This document shows positions 1 to 8,381 of a stretch of DNA of 45,254 nt, one piece after another (position 1 is the first letter of the stretch; each line of letters starts with the position of its first letter). A program made the position numbers and the translations under genes. Source of the DNA: Methylobacterium sp. Leaf108 (GTDB lineage: Bacteria; Pseudomonadota; Alphaproteobacteria; Rhizobiales; Beijerinckiaceae); contig NZ_LMND01000011.1 in NCBI RefSeq assembly GCF_001423265.1, forward strand, positions 1 through 45,254, in the 5' to 3' direction. A model generated the notes under the pieces. The model had not been told where the DNA came from. It searched no databases and was given only the letters and a program-made list of their open reading frames with translations.

Positions 1-174
1 GTAGCGCGCGAACGTCCCCTGCGCCGTCGTCACGTCCGCCCCCTCCAGAACGGCGCTCGTCGTCGGACCCGCCGCAGGCAGGATCGACGAGCAGCCCGAG
101 AGCAGGATCGTCGCCAGGGTCGCCGCCGCGGCGCTGGCTTTCAGCGAGACCGGAACGGAGGGAACGCGCAGCAT
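1..174 (-). CDS. Polysaccharide export lipoprotein, N-terminal part (runs off left edge)
   Basis: The 58 codons visible begin with ATG at 174 and encode a basic start, a hydrophobic stretch and a lipobox, Leu-Leu-Ser-Gly-Cys, near residues 26-30, so the protein should be processed by signal peptidase II and anchored by its Cys. After the Cys comes a short Pro/Ala linker and a Gly-Pro-Thr-Thr-Ser-Ala-Val-Leu segment. This resembles the beginning of Wza/KpsD-type outer-membrane polysaccharide export proteins (Poly_export family). Its position, divergent from kpsS, agrees with a capsule export role. Only the start is present, so the family call is inference; another envelope lipoprotein is possible. 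Confidence 0.6.
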   Translation of the reverse strand, partial: MLRVPSVPVSLKASAAAATLATILLSGCSSILPAAGPTTSAVLEGADVTTAQGTFARY

Positions 175-653
175 ATGTGTCCTTGCCGTCCCGGCGCGGG
201 CCTGTCGCCCGGCCCGCAGGATCGATCGGTGATGGAGCGCAGCCAAACCCTGCGATCGGCTTAAGGGCCGCCGCATCGGGCCTGACGCCTCAGGTCCGGG
301 TGCTCGTCGAACTTTGCGGTCGCACTGTGGCACGGCCAAGTTTCGGGCACGGCCAAGTTTCGGGCACACCCGAGTTTCGGGCCACGCCAGGCTTTGCCGC
401 CGTGGATGGGGCGGCGGCGTCCTTGATGCTGCCAAGATCTCGGTTCTAAACCGGGCCGTCGCGGCGCCGGGCAATGATTCCAGCGGCCGACGCCGCGAAG
501 AGACTGCGATCCGGACCTCGTCCGCGGTCGAAGATCGTCGGGAAATCAGGTGAGTTTTCCCGGCTGTTGCATCGAAGACATAGCCGCGCCCGATCGCGCG
601 GCTCATCTTCCGGACCGAATGGACGAGCCGTTCCGCTTCGCCGGAGTGGCGTC
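175..653. promoter_or_regulatory. Divergent intergenic region of the capsule locus
   Basis: This 479-base gap separates the divergent export lipoprotein and kpsS. It must hold the promoters for both, but I see no convincing -35/-10 pair. It contains three tandem 17-bp repeats (331-381). The open frames crossing it have no recognisable protein features and look like GC-driven noise. A ribosome-binding-like GGAG at 643-646 supports the kpsS start at 654. Confidence 0.5.
331..381. repeat. Three tandem 17-bp repeats
   Basis: The unit CACGGCCAAGTTTCGGG occurs at 331-347 and 348-364 without mismatch and at 365-381 with three changes. A fourth, decayed copy may follow (382-398). The array lies between the divergent lipoprotein and kpsS starts and could be a regulator-binding array or simple slippage. 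Confidence 0.85.
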
Positions 654-2036
654 ATGTGGGGTGAGCACGTGGGATCGAGCCTGACTTCGAGCATCGACCA
701 GTCTCCCCGGGCTTCCGGCCCCCGCCCGTCGCCGGCCCGGCAGGTCTTCCTGTTCCTGCAGGGGCCGATCACGCCCTTCTTCGCCGAGATCGCCACCGCC
801 CTCGAAGGGCGCGGCCACCGTTGCCTGCGGGTCAACCTGTGCTTCGGCGACCGCCTGTTCTGGCGCCGCCCCGGCGCGGTGAACTTCACCGGCAAGCGCG
901 ACGCCTGGCCCGCCTTCATCGCCGACCTGATCGACCGCGAGGGCGTCACCGACATCGTCCTGCTCGGCGAGCAGCGGTTCTACCACAAGGTGGCGATCAC
1001 GGCCGCCAAGGCCCGCGGCGTGAAGATCACGGTGACCGATTTCGGCTACCTGCGCCCGGACTGGATCACCCTCGAGCGCAACGGCATGTCCGGCGAGAGC
1101 TGCTTCCCGCGCGATCCCGACGCCATCATGGAATTGGCCCGCCAGGCCCCCGAGCTCGACCTGAAGCCCCGCTTCAAGGACGACTTCAAGACCCAGGTCA
1201 TGTGGGACATGGCCTATCATTTCTTCAGCAACTGGCTGTGGTTCCTGCACCCGGGCTACCGCTCGCACCAGGTCCACCATCCGGCGATGGTCTACATCGG
1301 CACCGGACTGCACATCCTGCGGGCGCGGCGCGACGGCCTCAAGGCGAACGCGCGCATCGCCGAGGTCCAGGCCTCCGGCGTGCCCTATTACGTGCTGCCC
1401 CTGCAGATGGAGAACGACTTCCAGCTGCGGGCCTATTCCCCGTACTTCGACCTGAAGACCCCGATCCACGAGGTCATCAATTCCTTCGCCCAGAACGCCC
1501 CGGCCGATGCCCGGCTGATGGTCAAGGTCCACCCCCTCGATCCGGGCGTGCGCAACTGGCGCCGCATCGTCGCGCGCTCGGCCCAGAAATGGGGCGTCGC
1601 CGACCGGGTCGACTACCTCGACGGCGGCGACCTGCCGAAGCTCCTCGAGAAGTCGAAGGGCGTCGTCACCGTCAACAGCACGGTCGGCCTGTGGGCGATG
1701 CGGGCCCAGACTCCGGTCATGACCCTCGGGCAGGCGGTCTACGACATCGATGGCCTGACCTTCCAGGGCAAGCTCGACGACTTCTGGACCGGCGGGACCA
1801 CGCCGCGCCAGGACCTGTGGAACGCCTTCCTCAAGGCGATCGTCGCCCACATCCAGATCCGCGGCGTCTACTACAAGCGCGAAGGGCTGGATGCCGCCGT
1901 GCAGGCGGCGGCCGCCAAGCTCGATCTCGCCGACGGTGCCTGGCTCGAAGCGCGGGCGCGGGCCGCCCGCGGCGCGCGCGACACCCGCTGGACCGGCGAG
2001 CAGGCCTTCGGCATCGAGCGACTGCAGAACGCCTGA
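654..2036 (+). CDS. kpsS: KpsS-type capsule beta-Kdo transferase
   Basis: KpsS adds the first Kdo to the phosphatidylglycerol acceptor of the poly-Kdo linker that anchors group 2-type capsules, acting at the cytoplasmic face of the inner membrane. The 460-residue protein has the family's FLQGP segment near the N-terminus, the Phe-Tyr-His-Lys-Val-Ala segment and a Gly-Tyr-Leu-Arg-Pro-Asp-Trp-Ile-Thr-Leu-Glu block, followed by VKVHPLDPG and NSTVGLWA motifs in the C-terminal half. ATG 654 was chosen because GGAG lies seven bases upstream and residues before it are low-complexity Arg/Ser; the same frame is open from 474. The gene converges on kpsC, whereas in classical loci the two lie in one transcript. 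Confidence 0.85.
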   Translation: MWGEHVGSSLTSSIDQSPRASGPRPSPARQVFLFLQGPITPFFAEIATALEGRGHRCLRVNLCFGDRLFWRRPGAVNFTGKRDAWPAFIADLIDREGVTDIVLLGEQRFYHKVAITAAKARGVKITVTDFGYLRPDWITLERNGMSGESCFPRDPDAIMELARQAPELDLKPRFKDDFKTQVMWDMAYHFFSNWLWFLHPGYRSHQVHHPAMVYIGTGLHILRARRDGLKANARIAEVQASGVPYYVLPLQMENDFQLRAYSPYFDLKTPIHEVINSFAQNAPADARLMVKVHPLDPGVRNWRRIVARSAQKWGVADRVDYLDGGDLPKLLEKSKGVVTVNSTVGLWAMRAQTPVMTLGQAVYDIDGLTFQGKLDDFWTGGTTPRQDLWNAFLKAIVAHIQIRGVYYKREGLDAAVQAAAAKLDLADGAWLEARARAARGARDTRWTGEQAFGIERLQNA

Positions 2037-2062
2037 AGATCTTCGATCGCGGTCGGCGCGGC

Positions 2063-2085
2063 CTGCGGGGCGAGAAGCCCCGCAG
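2063..2085. terminator. Hairpin between convergent kpsS and kpsC
   Basis: A perfect 9-bp stem, CTGCGGGGC (2063-2071) with GCCCCGCAG (2077-2085), encloses a GAGAA loop between the ends of the convergent genes. There is no T-run on either side, so it may pause or protect transcripts rather than terminate alone. Confidence 0.5.
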
Positions 2086-2094
2086 CGGTGCGCT

Positions 2095-4092
2095 TCAGCC
2101 GTTCCGGTGCAGCAGGCGCCGGAAGGCCAGCGACCAGATGTGCTTGAGCGCCGCCTCAAGGGTTGGCGCGCGGCGCGCCAGTCCCGGGTCGCCGTCGGCC
2201 AGGCGCCGCACCACCACCTCCGGCGGGCAGGCGAGTCCCGTGCGCGGATCGAGATAGCGCGTGTAGCGGATCAGCGCCCCGGCCACGAGTTCGTCGAGGG
2301 TGAGCCTGCGCGTGCGGCGTGGGCACTCCGGGCTCCGGGTCAGGCCCCAGCCCGCGTAGAACGGCAGGCCGTGGGTGGTCACCGGCTTGCCGCGCAACAG
2401 CGCCTCGAACCCGATCAGCGAGGTGATGACCTCCACCGAATCGGCCGCCTCGATGGCATCGGGGGCCGAGACGTCGCGCAGGACCACGTCGGCGAGGCGC
2501 TCCAGCTCCGCCGGCGCGATGCGTCCGGGCCGCAGGCCCGCCTCCACGTCGGGATGCGGCTTGAAGGCGATGACCGCGCCGGGGTTGCGCTCGCGGGCGA
2601 TGCGCAGGAGTGCAGCATTGGTGCGGATCCCGGTCGCCCCGAGCCGGATCGAGGCGTCGTCCTCCACCTGGCCCGCCACGAGGACCACGGGCCGGCCCTT
2701 CGGCAGCGCCGGCATAGCCCCGCTGCCGACGTTGTACTTGCTGATGCGCGCCTCGACGATGGCGGCCCGCAGGCGGACCGCCCGCTCGAGCACGGCCGCG
2801 TCGAAGTCCTCCGCCTCGAGGAGCCGTTCGAGGTCGCTCGGCGCCGTGGCGTCGTAGTAGATCCCGGTGCCGTCGAGGACGTAGGAGGCCCCCGGCCTCA
2901 GGGCGACCCCGAGGCCGATGGAGCGCAGGAAGCCGTCCTCCATCCGCACCAGCGGCACGCCGGCCGCGCCGCAGGCCGCCTGCGTCTCGGCGGGGGCCCG
3001 GCTCGACCAGGCGACGACGCGGCCGTAGCCGGAGAGGTCGCCCGCCGCCACCGCCGCTCCCTTGCGGGCGATGACCGGGGCGTTGCCCACCGAGGACAGG
3101 GTCTTGCGCAGCCACGGATGCTTCCAGGCCGGAAACCCGAGGCAGAGGGTACGCACGGCGTTCTCGCGGTCCCGCACCACCGAGAGGCCGAGGATGGCGA
3201 CCGCTTCCTCGAAGCTGCAGGGCTCGCCGCCGTAGGGCTCGAAGTAGCGCGACGACACCAGGTAGCTCGCCGCGAACACCTCCTCGGCCGTGCGTTCGCG
3301 GGTGCGCCGGGCGAGGTCGAGGCGGTCGTCGGTGAAACCCCAGCCGGCATAGAAGGGCATCCCGAAGCAGGCCACCGCCCGCCCCGCCGTGGCCGCCTCG
3401 AAGCCGACGTGGCTGGTGACGACGTAGACGACCGCCCCCGCCTCCACCACCGACCAGGCCGCCACGGGATCGCGCATCAGCCGCGCTCCCTTCTCCGAGG
3501 CGATCCCGTCGAGGTGCCCCGGGCCCGACTGGTAGGGAGCGGCGGGGTCCATCACCACCACCACCTGCGCGCCCGGGTTCTCGGCGATGGCGGCGTCGAG
3601 CATGGCGGTGAAGCGCCCCTCCCCGGCCAGACCGAACCCGATCGAGGGATCGCCGCGGGGCTGATCGACCACCACGACGACGGGCTTGCCGGAGGCGTCG
3701 CCCTGGCGGGCGAGGGCGGCGCCGAGGTCGAGCCGGCGCGGGTCGTTGTCGACGGAGATCGCCAGCCGGCGCAGTTCGGCCAGGCCGGCCCCGGCGCGCG
3801 CGAGCAGGGCCGGGTCCTCCCAGCCGCCCATTTCGAGCATGACCTCGAGCTCGCTCGGCGCGGTGGCGTCGTAATAGACCCCGAGGCCGTCGACGATGTA
3901 GCTGAGCGAGCGGTCCCTGGGTCTTGCGGGCAGGCGCAGGAACCCCTCCTGCCAGCGGTCGGTGAGACGCACGCGGCGGGAGACCGGCTCGCTGGCGAGG
4001 CGCGGCACGCCGCGCTGCCCGCGCTGGCCGGGCGGCGCCGCCTCGGCCGAGAGCGTCCGCGGCCACAGGCGCTTGACCTTGCCCTGATCCAT
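2095..4092 (-). CDS. kpsC: KpsC-type capsule Kdo transferase with two GT99-like halves
   Basis: KpsC extends the poly-Kdo linker of lipid-anchored capsule, using two tandem glycosyltransferase domains of the GT99 type. The 665-residue protein shows both halves: YYDATAPSELE near residue 75 and YYDATAPSDLE near residue 405, each later followed by a GFEA segment and a FYAGWG motif. The second half keeps EDGF, SKYN, EDDASIR and FKPHPDV. In the first half the matching places read QEGF, SVDN, GDPSI and MDPAA, and the segment before the YYD motif is short, so this half may be inactive. ATG 4092 gives near-normal family length; the frame stays open upstream without recognisable sequence. It is convergent with kpsS. 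Confidence 0.85.
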   Translation of the reverse strand: MDQGKVKRLWPRTLSAEAAPPGQRGQRGVPRLASEPVSRRVRLTDRWQEGFLRLPARPRDRSLSYIVDGLGVYYDATAPSELEVMLEMGGWEDPALLARAGAGLAELRRLAISVDNDPRRLDLGAALARQGDASGKPVVVVVDQPRGDPSIGFGLAGEGRFTAMLDAAIAENPGAQVVVVMDPAAPYQSGPGHLDGIASEKGARLMRDPVAAWSVVEAGAVVYVVTSHVGFEAATAGRAVACFGMPFYAGWGFTDDRLDLARRTRERTAEEVFAASYLVSSRYFEPYGGEPCSFEEAVAILGLSVVRDRENAVRTLCLGFPAWKHPWLRKTLSSVGNAPVIARKGAAVAAGDLSGYGRVVAWSSRAPAETQAACGAAGVPLVRMEDGFLRSIGLGVALRPGASYVLDGTGIYYDATAPSDLERLLEAEDFDAAVLERAVRLRAAIVEARISKYNVGSGAMPALPKGRPVVLVAGQVEDDASIRLGATGIRTNAALLRIARERNPGAVIAFKPHPDVEAGLRPGRIAPAELERLADVVLRDVSAPDAIEAADSVEVITSLIGFEALLRGKPVTTHGLPFYAGWGLTRSPECPRRTRRLTLDELVAGALIRYTRYLDPRTGLACPPEVVVRRLADGDPGLARRAPTLEAALKHIWSLAFRRLLHRNG

Positions 4093-4341
4093 TCGGGTTC
4101 CCGTCTCCAGGGTCGATCGCGACGGCCGGTCCGGCGATACCGGAGGTCGCCCCTCGCTCCCCGCGCGCGGGCCGCCCGTTCGCCGACGGGCCGGGAGCGG
4201 GCCCGGTCCGTGCCGGGATCGACGACATGAGTGGCCCTTGCCGTACCGACACACCGCGCCGGACGTCAAGGCGGAGCCGGTTTGCCGCTGCCCGCGGGAC
4301 TGGGCTATGCCTCGCAAGCTCCAATCCCCAACGGTCGATCC

Positions 4342-5136
4342 ATGCCCGTCATCCTGATCACCGGCGCGTCGAGCGGCATCGGCGCGGCCCTCGCCCTCCA
4401 TTATGCGGCGGCCGGCACCACCCTCGTCCTCAACGCCAGGGGCCTCGCCAGGCTGGAGGGCGTCGCCGAGGCCTGCCTGGCCAAGGGCGCCACGGTGCTC
4501 ACCGAATCCCTCGACGTGCGCGACCGGGCGGCGGTCGGCGCCTGGCTGGCGCGGATCGACGCCGCGCACGGGCTCGACCTCGTCATCGCCAACGCGGGCA
4601 TCAACGGCGGCGACCCGTCCGGCGGCGTCGAGACCGAGGCCGCCGCCTTCGAGACCGTGGACGTGAACCTCAACGGCGCCCTCAACGTCGCCCTGCCCGG
4701 CGTCACCCTGATGCTGGCGCGCGGGCGCGGCCAGATCGCGTTGATCTCCTCCCTCGCGGCCTTCGCGCCGCTGCCGGACGCGCCCGCCTACAGCGGGACG
4801 AAGGCGGCCCTTCTCGCCCATGGCCTCGCCCTGCGGGCCAAGCTGAAACCCCACGGCGTGCGCATCAACGTGGTGACGCCGGGCTACGTGAAGACCGCCA
4901 TGGGTGGCGACTACGAGGGCTGGCGGCCGATGGAGATGAGCGCCGAGGAGGCCGCCCGGCGGATCGCCAGGGGCCTGGCGCGGGACGACGAGATCGTCGC
5001 CTTCCCGCAGCCGCTGGCGGCGCTCGCCCGGCTGTCTGCCCTGCTGCCGGAGCGCCTGCGCCGGCTCGGCATGCGCGATTTTGCGTTCAAGGTCGGCAAG
5101 GCGAGCCGCACGCCGCAGGACGGGCCGAGCCGATGA
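4342..5136 (+). CDS. Short-chain dehydrogenase/reductase of the capsule locus
   Basis: This is a classical SDR of 264 residues. It has the TGASSGIG nucleotide-binding motif at the N-terminus, a NAG motif (Ala-Asn-Ala-Gly-Ile) near residue 90, a catalytic Ser in ISSLA and the YxxxK pair in Tyr-Ser-Gly-Thr-Lys, then a PGYVKT segment. The substrate cannot be read from the sequence. The gene overlaps the following formyltransferase by an ATGA, so they are translationally coupled; together with kpsS/kpsC nearby this suggests modification of a surface sugar or its precursor, which is inference. ATG 4342 places the dinucleotide motif at residue 7, normal for the family. Confidence 0.85.
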   Translation: MPVILITGASSGIGAALALHYAAAGTTLVLNARGLARLEGVAEACLAKGATVLTESLDVRDRAAVGAWLARIDAAHGLDLVIANAGINGGDPSGGVETEAAAFETVDVNLNGALNVALPGVTLMLARGRGQIALISSLAAFAPLPDAPAYSGTKAALLAHGLALRAKLKPHGVRINVVTPGYVKTAMGGDYEGWRPMEMSAEEAARRIARGLARDDEIVAFPQPLAALARLSALLPERLRRLGMRDFAFKVGKASRTPQDGPSR

Positions 5137-5990
5137 GCCGCCCGCGCATCGCCCTGTTCGTGCTGGAGGCCCTGCCCAACGCCCGGGCCGTGCGCCGCTT
5201 CGTCGCCGAGCATGCCGCCGACATCGCCTTCGTCGGGCTCTCCAACGCGGAGCGCCCGAGTACGGGCGGCCTCGTCGGCCAGGTCCGGCGCCATCTCGCC
5301 CGCTCGGGGCCGGGATTCCTGCCCTACCTCGCCGTGAACTTCGGCCTGCCCGACCTGCTGGCGCCGGCCGCCGGCCTGATCCAGCGCCTGGCCGGCACCA
5401 CCGGCCGGGCGGGGGCGACCCCGCTCAGGGCCCTGTGCCGGGACCTCGACATCCCGACCCTGCGGGTGGACGACGTCAACGGCACCGAGGTCGCCGCGAC
5501 GATCGGCCGGCACCAGCCGGACCTGATCGTCGCCTTCCACTTCGACCAGATCTTCTCGGGGCCGACCCTGGCGCGGGTGCGGCTGGGCGGGCTCAACGTC
5601 CACCCCGGCCTGCTGCCGCGCCATCGCGGGCCGGTGCCGACCATCCACGCCCTCGCCGAAGAGCCGCCGGCCTTCGGCGTCACCGTCCACCACCTCGCGG
5701 TGACCATCGACGCCGGCGCGATCCTCGCCCAGGAGGCGGTGGCCCTGCCGCCGGGCACCACGGCCACCCGCGCCTCCGTCCTCCTGCACGAGCACGGACG
5801 CATCCTGCTCGACCGGGTCCTGGCGCGGATCGACCTGTCGGGCGCCATCCCGGAGGGAGAGACGGCGGCGGTGCTGCCCTATTGCCCGTTTCCCGACCGC
5901 AGTCTTTTGGCCGACCTGAAGCGCCGTGGCCGCAAGCTGACCGACCGGGCCGACCTGGCCGACGCGCTGGCGCTCCATACCCGCGGCTGA
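5133..5990 (+). CDS. Formyltransferase, probably acting on a sugar nucleotide
   Basis: The 285-residue protein carries the formyl_trans_N fold's catalytic triad: Asn155 and His157 in Leu-Asn-Val-His-Pro-Gly-Leu-Leu-Pro and Asp193 in Thr-Ile-Asp-Ala-Gly. The Asn-Asp spacing of 38 equals that of methionyl-tRNA formyltransferase, so 10-formyl-THF is the likely donor. The methionyl-tRNA formyltransferase C-terminal domain is not recognisable, and a KpsC/KpsS context plus an ATGA-coupled SDR favours N-formylation of an amino sugar in capsule or O-antigen over initiator tRNA. The acceptor is unknown. A true fmt gene would normally sit beside def, which is absent here. Confidence 0.75.
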   Translation: MSRPRIALFVLEALPNARAVRRFVAEHAADIAFVGLSNAERPSTGGLVGQVRRHLARSGPGFLPYLAVNFGLPDLLAPAAGLIQRLAGTTGRAGATPLRALCRDLDIPTLRVDDVNGTEVAATIGRHQPDLIVAFHFDQIFSGPTLARVRLGGLNVHPGLLPRHRGPVPTIHALAEEPPAFGVTVHHLAVTIDAGAILAQEAVALPPGTTATRASVLLHEHGRILLDRVLARIDLSGAIPEGETAAVLPYCPFPDRSLLADLKRRGRKLTDRADLADALALHTRG

Positions 5991-6011
5991 GGGGCGGGGG
6001 GAGCCCGTCGC

Positions 6012-6557
6012 TCAGTGCCCGTCGAACTCCATCAGGGTCCGCACCGGAACGTCGAGGTCGCGCAGCTTCTGGGCGCCGCCGATCTCCGGCAGGTCGATGA
6101 CGAAACAGGCCGCCACCACCTCGGCCCCGATCTGGCGCAACAGGTTCACCGCCGCGCAGGCGGTGCCGCCGGTGGCGATGAGGTCGTCGACCAGGAGCAC
6201 CTTGTCGCCCGGCTTGATGGCGTCGACGTGGATCTCCATCTCGTCGGTGCCGTATTCCAGCGCGTAGGCGATCGAGACGGTGGCGTGGGGCAGCTTGCCC
6301 TTCTTGCGGATCGGCACGAAGCCCGACGAGAGCTGGTGGGCCACGGCCCCGCCGAGGATGAAGCCGCGTGCTTCGATCCCCGCCACCTGGTCGATCCGGC
6401 CGCCGGCATAGGGATGCACCAGCGAATCCACCGCGCGTCGGAACGCCCGCGGGTCGCTGAGCAGGGTGGTGATGTCACGGAAAATGATCCCCGGCTTCGG
6501 GTAATCGGGAATCGAGCGGATCGACTCCTTGAGGGCGTTGTGGCGGCGGGCTTCCAT
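6012..6557 (-). CDS. apt: Adenine phosphoribosyltransferase
   Basis: Apt salvages adenine with PRPP to make AMP in the cytosol. The 181-residue protein is of family length and holds the N-terminal [13 protein letters not shown] segment, GIEARGF, the RKKGKLP loop and the PRPP-binding motif [13 protein letters not shown]. Start ATG at 6557 follows directly from this alignment. It lies convergent to the formyltransferase (21 bases between them) and divergent from the toxin-antitoxin pair. No operator is evident. Confidence 0.95.
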   Translation of the reverse strand: MEARRHNALKESIRSIPDYPKPGIIFRDITTLLSDPRAFRRAVDSLVHPYAGGRIDQVAGIEARGFILGGAVAHQLSSGFVPIRKKGKLPHATVSIAYALEYGTDEMEIHVDAIKPGDKVLLVDDLIATGGTACAAVNLLRQIGAEVVAACFVIDLPEIGGAQKLRDLDVPVRTLMEFDGH

Positions 6558-6736
6558 GCGGGCGGCTTTCTGTCTCGATCTGAGCGGGCGGGTTAGAGCA
6601 GATGCCGGATGGCGGGGCCAGAGGGCGGACGGATCGCGCTGGAAAGATCGCGACAGGGGGCCAATGTCCGGCTCGTGCTATAAGGAGCGACACCGCATTC
6701 CGGGCCGGCTCTCGCCCGGGGCGTGAGGAGCCGACC

Positions 6737-6985
6737 ATGGACGACGCCACGCGCCAGCAAAAGGCCTTCACAACCGGCCGGGAGACACTGATCCGGGACT
6801 ATGCCGCCGGGGACGTGAGCTGGAAGGCGCTGCGCGAAGCTGGCTTCGAGGACTACGTGACGGTGCTGGCCCACCTCGGCGAACTCGGGTTGCGACCACC
6901 GGTGGCCCCCATGGACGGCCCGAACGTCGAGAGTCGCGGTCGCGGTCGTGCCATCCTGCGCGAGGCCCTGCGGGCCCGGACATGA
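6737..6985 (+). CDS. Probable antitoxin of a PIN-domain toxin-antitoxin pair
   Basis: An 82-residue protein, rich in charged residues, with a predicted helix-turn-helix-like centre (Val-Ser-Trp-Lys-Ala-Leu-Arg-Glu-Ala-Gly-Phe-Glu-Asp-Tyr) and a basic C-terminus (Arg-Gly-Arg-Gly-Arg). Its stop overlaps the start of the following PIN-domain gene by an ATGA, the usual layout for antitoxin then toxin. I do not recognise the antitoxin family. ATG 6737 is preceded by GAGGAG (6725-6730) at about six bases. It probably represses its own promoter within 6558-6736, inferred from general practice of type II systems. Confidence 0.65.
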   Translation: MDDATRQQKAFTTGRETLIRDYAAGDVSWKALREAGFEDYVTVLAHLGELGLRPPVAPMDGPNVESRGRGRAILREALRART

Positions 6986-7569
6986 CTGCGCCCCTCCGCC
7001 TCATCGTCACCGACACCTCGCCGCTACTGACGTTGGTGCTTGCCGACTCGCTCGACGTGCTGCTGCGGCCCGGGCTGCCGATCCGTATTCCGGATGCCGT
7101 CTATATCGAAGCGACGCGGGTTCGTGGCGCGCCCGGTGCCGAGCAAATCGTGGAATGGATCAACGCTAACCTGGACGCAGTCCAGATCGTACCCACCGAT
7201 ATCGGCATCGATCAGCAACGGCGTCTGGCGGAAGGACGGTCTATTCGGGGACTCGGCGAGCAGGCCGCCCTCGAAACGCTCGATCGCCTCCTGAAAAGCG
7301 ATCCCACGGCCCAGGCGCTGCTGCTGTTCGAGGACAGTGACGTGCGCAAGCGCCGTGCCGTGGTCGAGGAGCGGGTCAGCCTCATCAGCACGGGGGACTT
7401 CCTGCGCGAACTCGAGGCCGCCCGGTTGATCCAGTCCGTCGACTTCATCTTGGACCAGGCGGCGGCCCGTGGCCGCAACGTCGAAAGGCAGCGGCGTGGC
7501 GCCGCCGACGGCGATGCACGTGAAGGACTCCGTGAGCAGATTACTCGACGCACGGGCTCGTCCTTCTGA
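6982..7569 (+). CDS. PIN-domain ribonuclease-like toxin
   Basis: The 195-residue protein begins with the PIN signature Val-Thr-Asp-Thr-Ser-Pro-Leu (Asp11), carries the second acidic residue Glu93 in Gly-Leu-Gly-Glu-Gln-Ala, and a third acidic cluster Asp118/Asp120 in Glu-Asp-Ser-Asp-Val. It resembles the DUF3368/COG2405 branch of PIN proteins, whose members are toxin RNases. The ATGA overlap with the upstream small gene marks a type II module. The C-terminal 50 residues are Arg-rich and unlike the core, perhaps an added tail. Its RNA target is unknown. The 3' end lies 11 bases from the convergent phosphatase gene. Confidence 0.75.
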   Translation: MTAPLRLIVTDTSPLLTLVLADSLDVLLRPGLPIRIPDAVYIEATRVRGAPGAEQIVEWINANLDAVQIVPTDIGIDQQRRLAEGRSIRGLGEQAALETLDRLLKSDPTAQALLLFEDSDVRKRRAVVEERVSLISTGDFLRELEAARLIQSVDFILDQAAARGRNVERQRRGAADGDAREGLREQITRRTGSSF

Positions 7570-7580
7570 AAGAGCGGACG

Positions 7581-8381
7581 TCACGCCGCGGCGTGCGCCT
7601 TGCGCAGCAGCTTCACGAGCTCCCCGTGGAGCACCTCGTTGCCGCTGGCCACCGACTTGGCCAGGAGCGGTTCTGCGCCGCCGTCGGCGCTGGTGACGAA
7701 GCCACCGGCCTCGCGCACCAGGATGATGCCGGCCGCGATGTCCCAGGTCTGCAGGTCGCGCTCCCAGTAGAGGTCGGAGCGGCCGCAGGCGACGTAGGCG
7801 AGGTCCAGCGCCGCCGATCCGAAGCGGCGGGCGCCGCCGGTCACGGCCATCACCGCCGCGACCTCGCGCAGGAGCTTCGGGTGGTCGCCGCGCCCGAGGT
7901 AGGGCGAGCCGTAGGCCACCAGCGCATCGGGCATCTCGTTGCGGCCCGATACGCGCAGGCGGCGGTTGTTGAGGTAGGCGCCCTTGCCGCGCTCGGCCAC
8001 GAACAGCTCGTCCTTGATCGGATCGTAGATCACGCCGGCCACGATCTGGCCCTCGCGCTCGAGACCCACCGAGATCGCGAAATGCGGGATGCCGTGCAGG
8101 AAGTTGGTGGTGCCGTCCAGGGGGTCGACGTGCCAGGTGTGGCTCTTGTCCTGGCCCTCGACGTTGCCGGATTCCTCCAGGATCAGCCCGTAGCCGGGCC
8201 GCGCCTTCATGAGGGCGTCGCGAAGCACCTCCTCGGCCTTGCGGTCGGCGGCGGAGACGAAGTTGCCGGGCCCCTTGCGCGAGACCTGAAGGTTCTCGAT
8301 CTCGCCGAAATCGCGCTTGAGGCCACGGGCGGCCTTGCGCACGGCATCGACCATCACGGTCATGAGGGGTGAGCTGATCAT
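7581..8381 (-). CDS. Inositol monophosphatase family protein
   Basis: A Mg2+-dependent sugar-phosphate phosphatase (inositol-1-phosphatase, SuhB or CysQ-like) of 266 residues. The metal-binding motifs are intact: Glu69-Glu70 in LEESG, Asp86-Pro-Leu-Asp89-Gly-Thr-Thr-Asn, and the C-terminal Trp-Asp-Ile-Ala-Ala-Gly. The exact substrate (inositol phosphate, PAP or fructose bisphosphate) cannot be decided. ATG 8381 was chosen; upstream in-frame sequence is Pro/Arg-rich and unlike the family. A 217-base gap with no gene separates it from the Sel1 gene on the same strand. Confidence 0.9.
   Translation of the reverse strand: MISSPLMTVMVDAVRKAARGLKRDFGEIENLQVSRKGPGNFVSAADRKAEEVLRDALMKARPGYGLILEESGNVEGQDKSHTWHVDPLDGTTNFLHGIPHFAISVGLEREGQIVAGVIYDPIKDELFVAERGKGAYLNNRRLRVSGRNEMPDALVAYGSPYLGRGDHPKLLREVAAVMAVTGGARRFGSAALDLAYVACGRSDLYWERDLQTWDIAAGIILVREAGGFVTSADGGAEPLLAKSVASGNEVLHGELVKLLRKAHAAA

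Noticed and set aside
331..381. CRISPR-like array
   Set aside because: The 17-bp units are directly adjacent without spacers, and no cas gene is present.
474..653. kpsS N-terminal extension from 474
   Set aside because: The 60 extra residues are Arg/Ser-rich and low in complexity, and a ribosome site supports 654.
5133..5990. Methionyl-tRNA formyltransferase (fmt)
   Set aside because: No recognisable C-terminal tRNA-binding domain, no neighbouring def gene, and capsule context.
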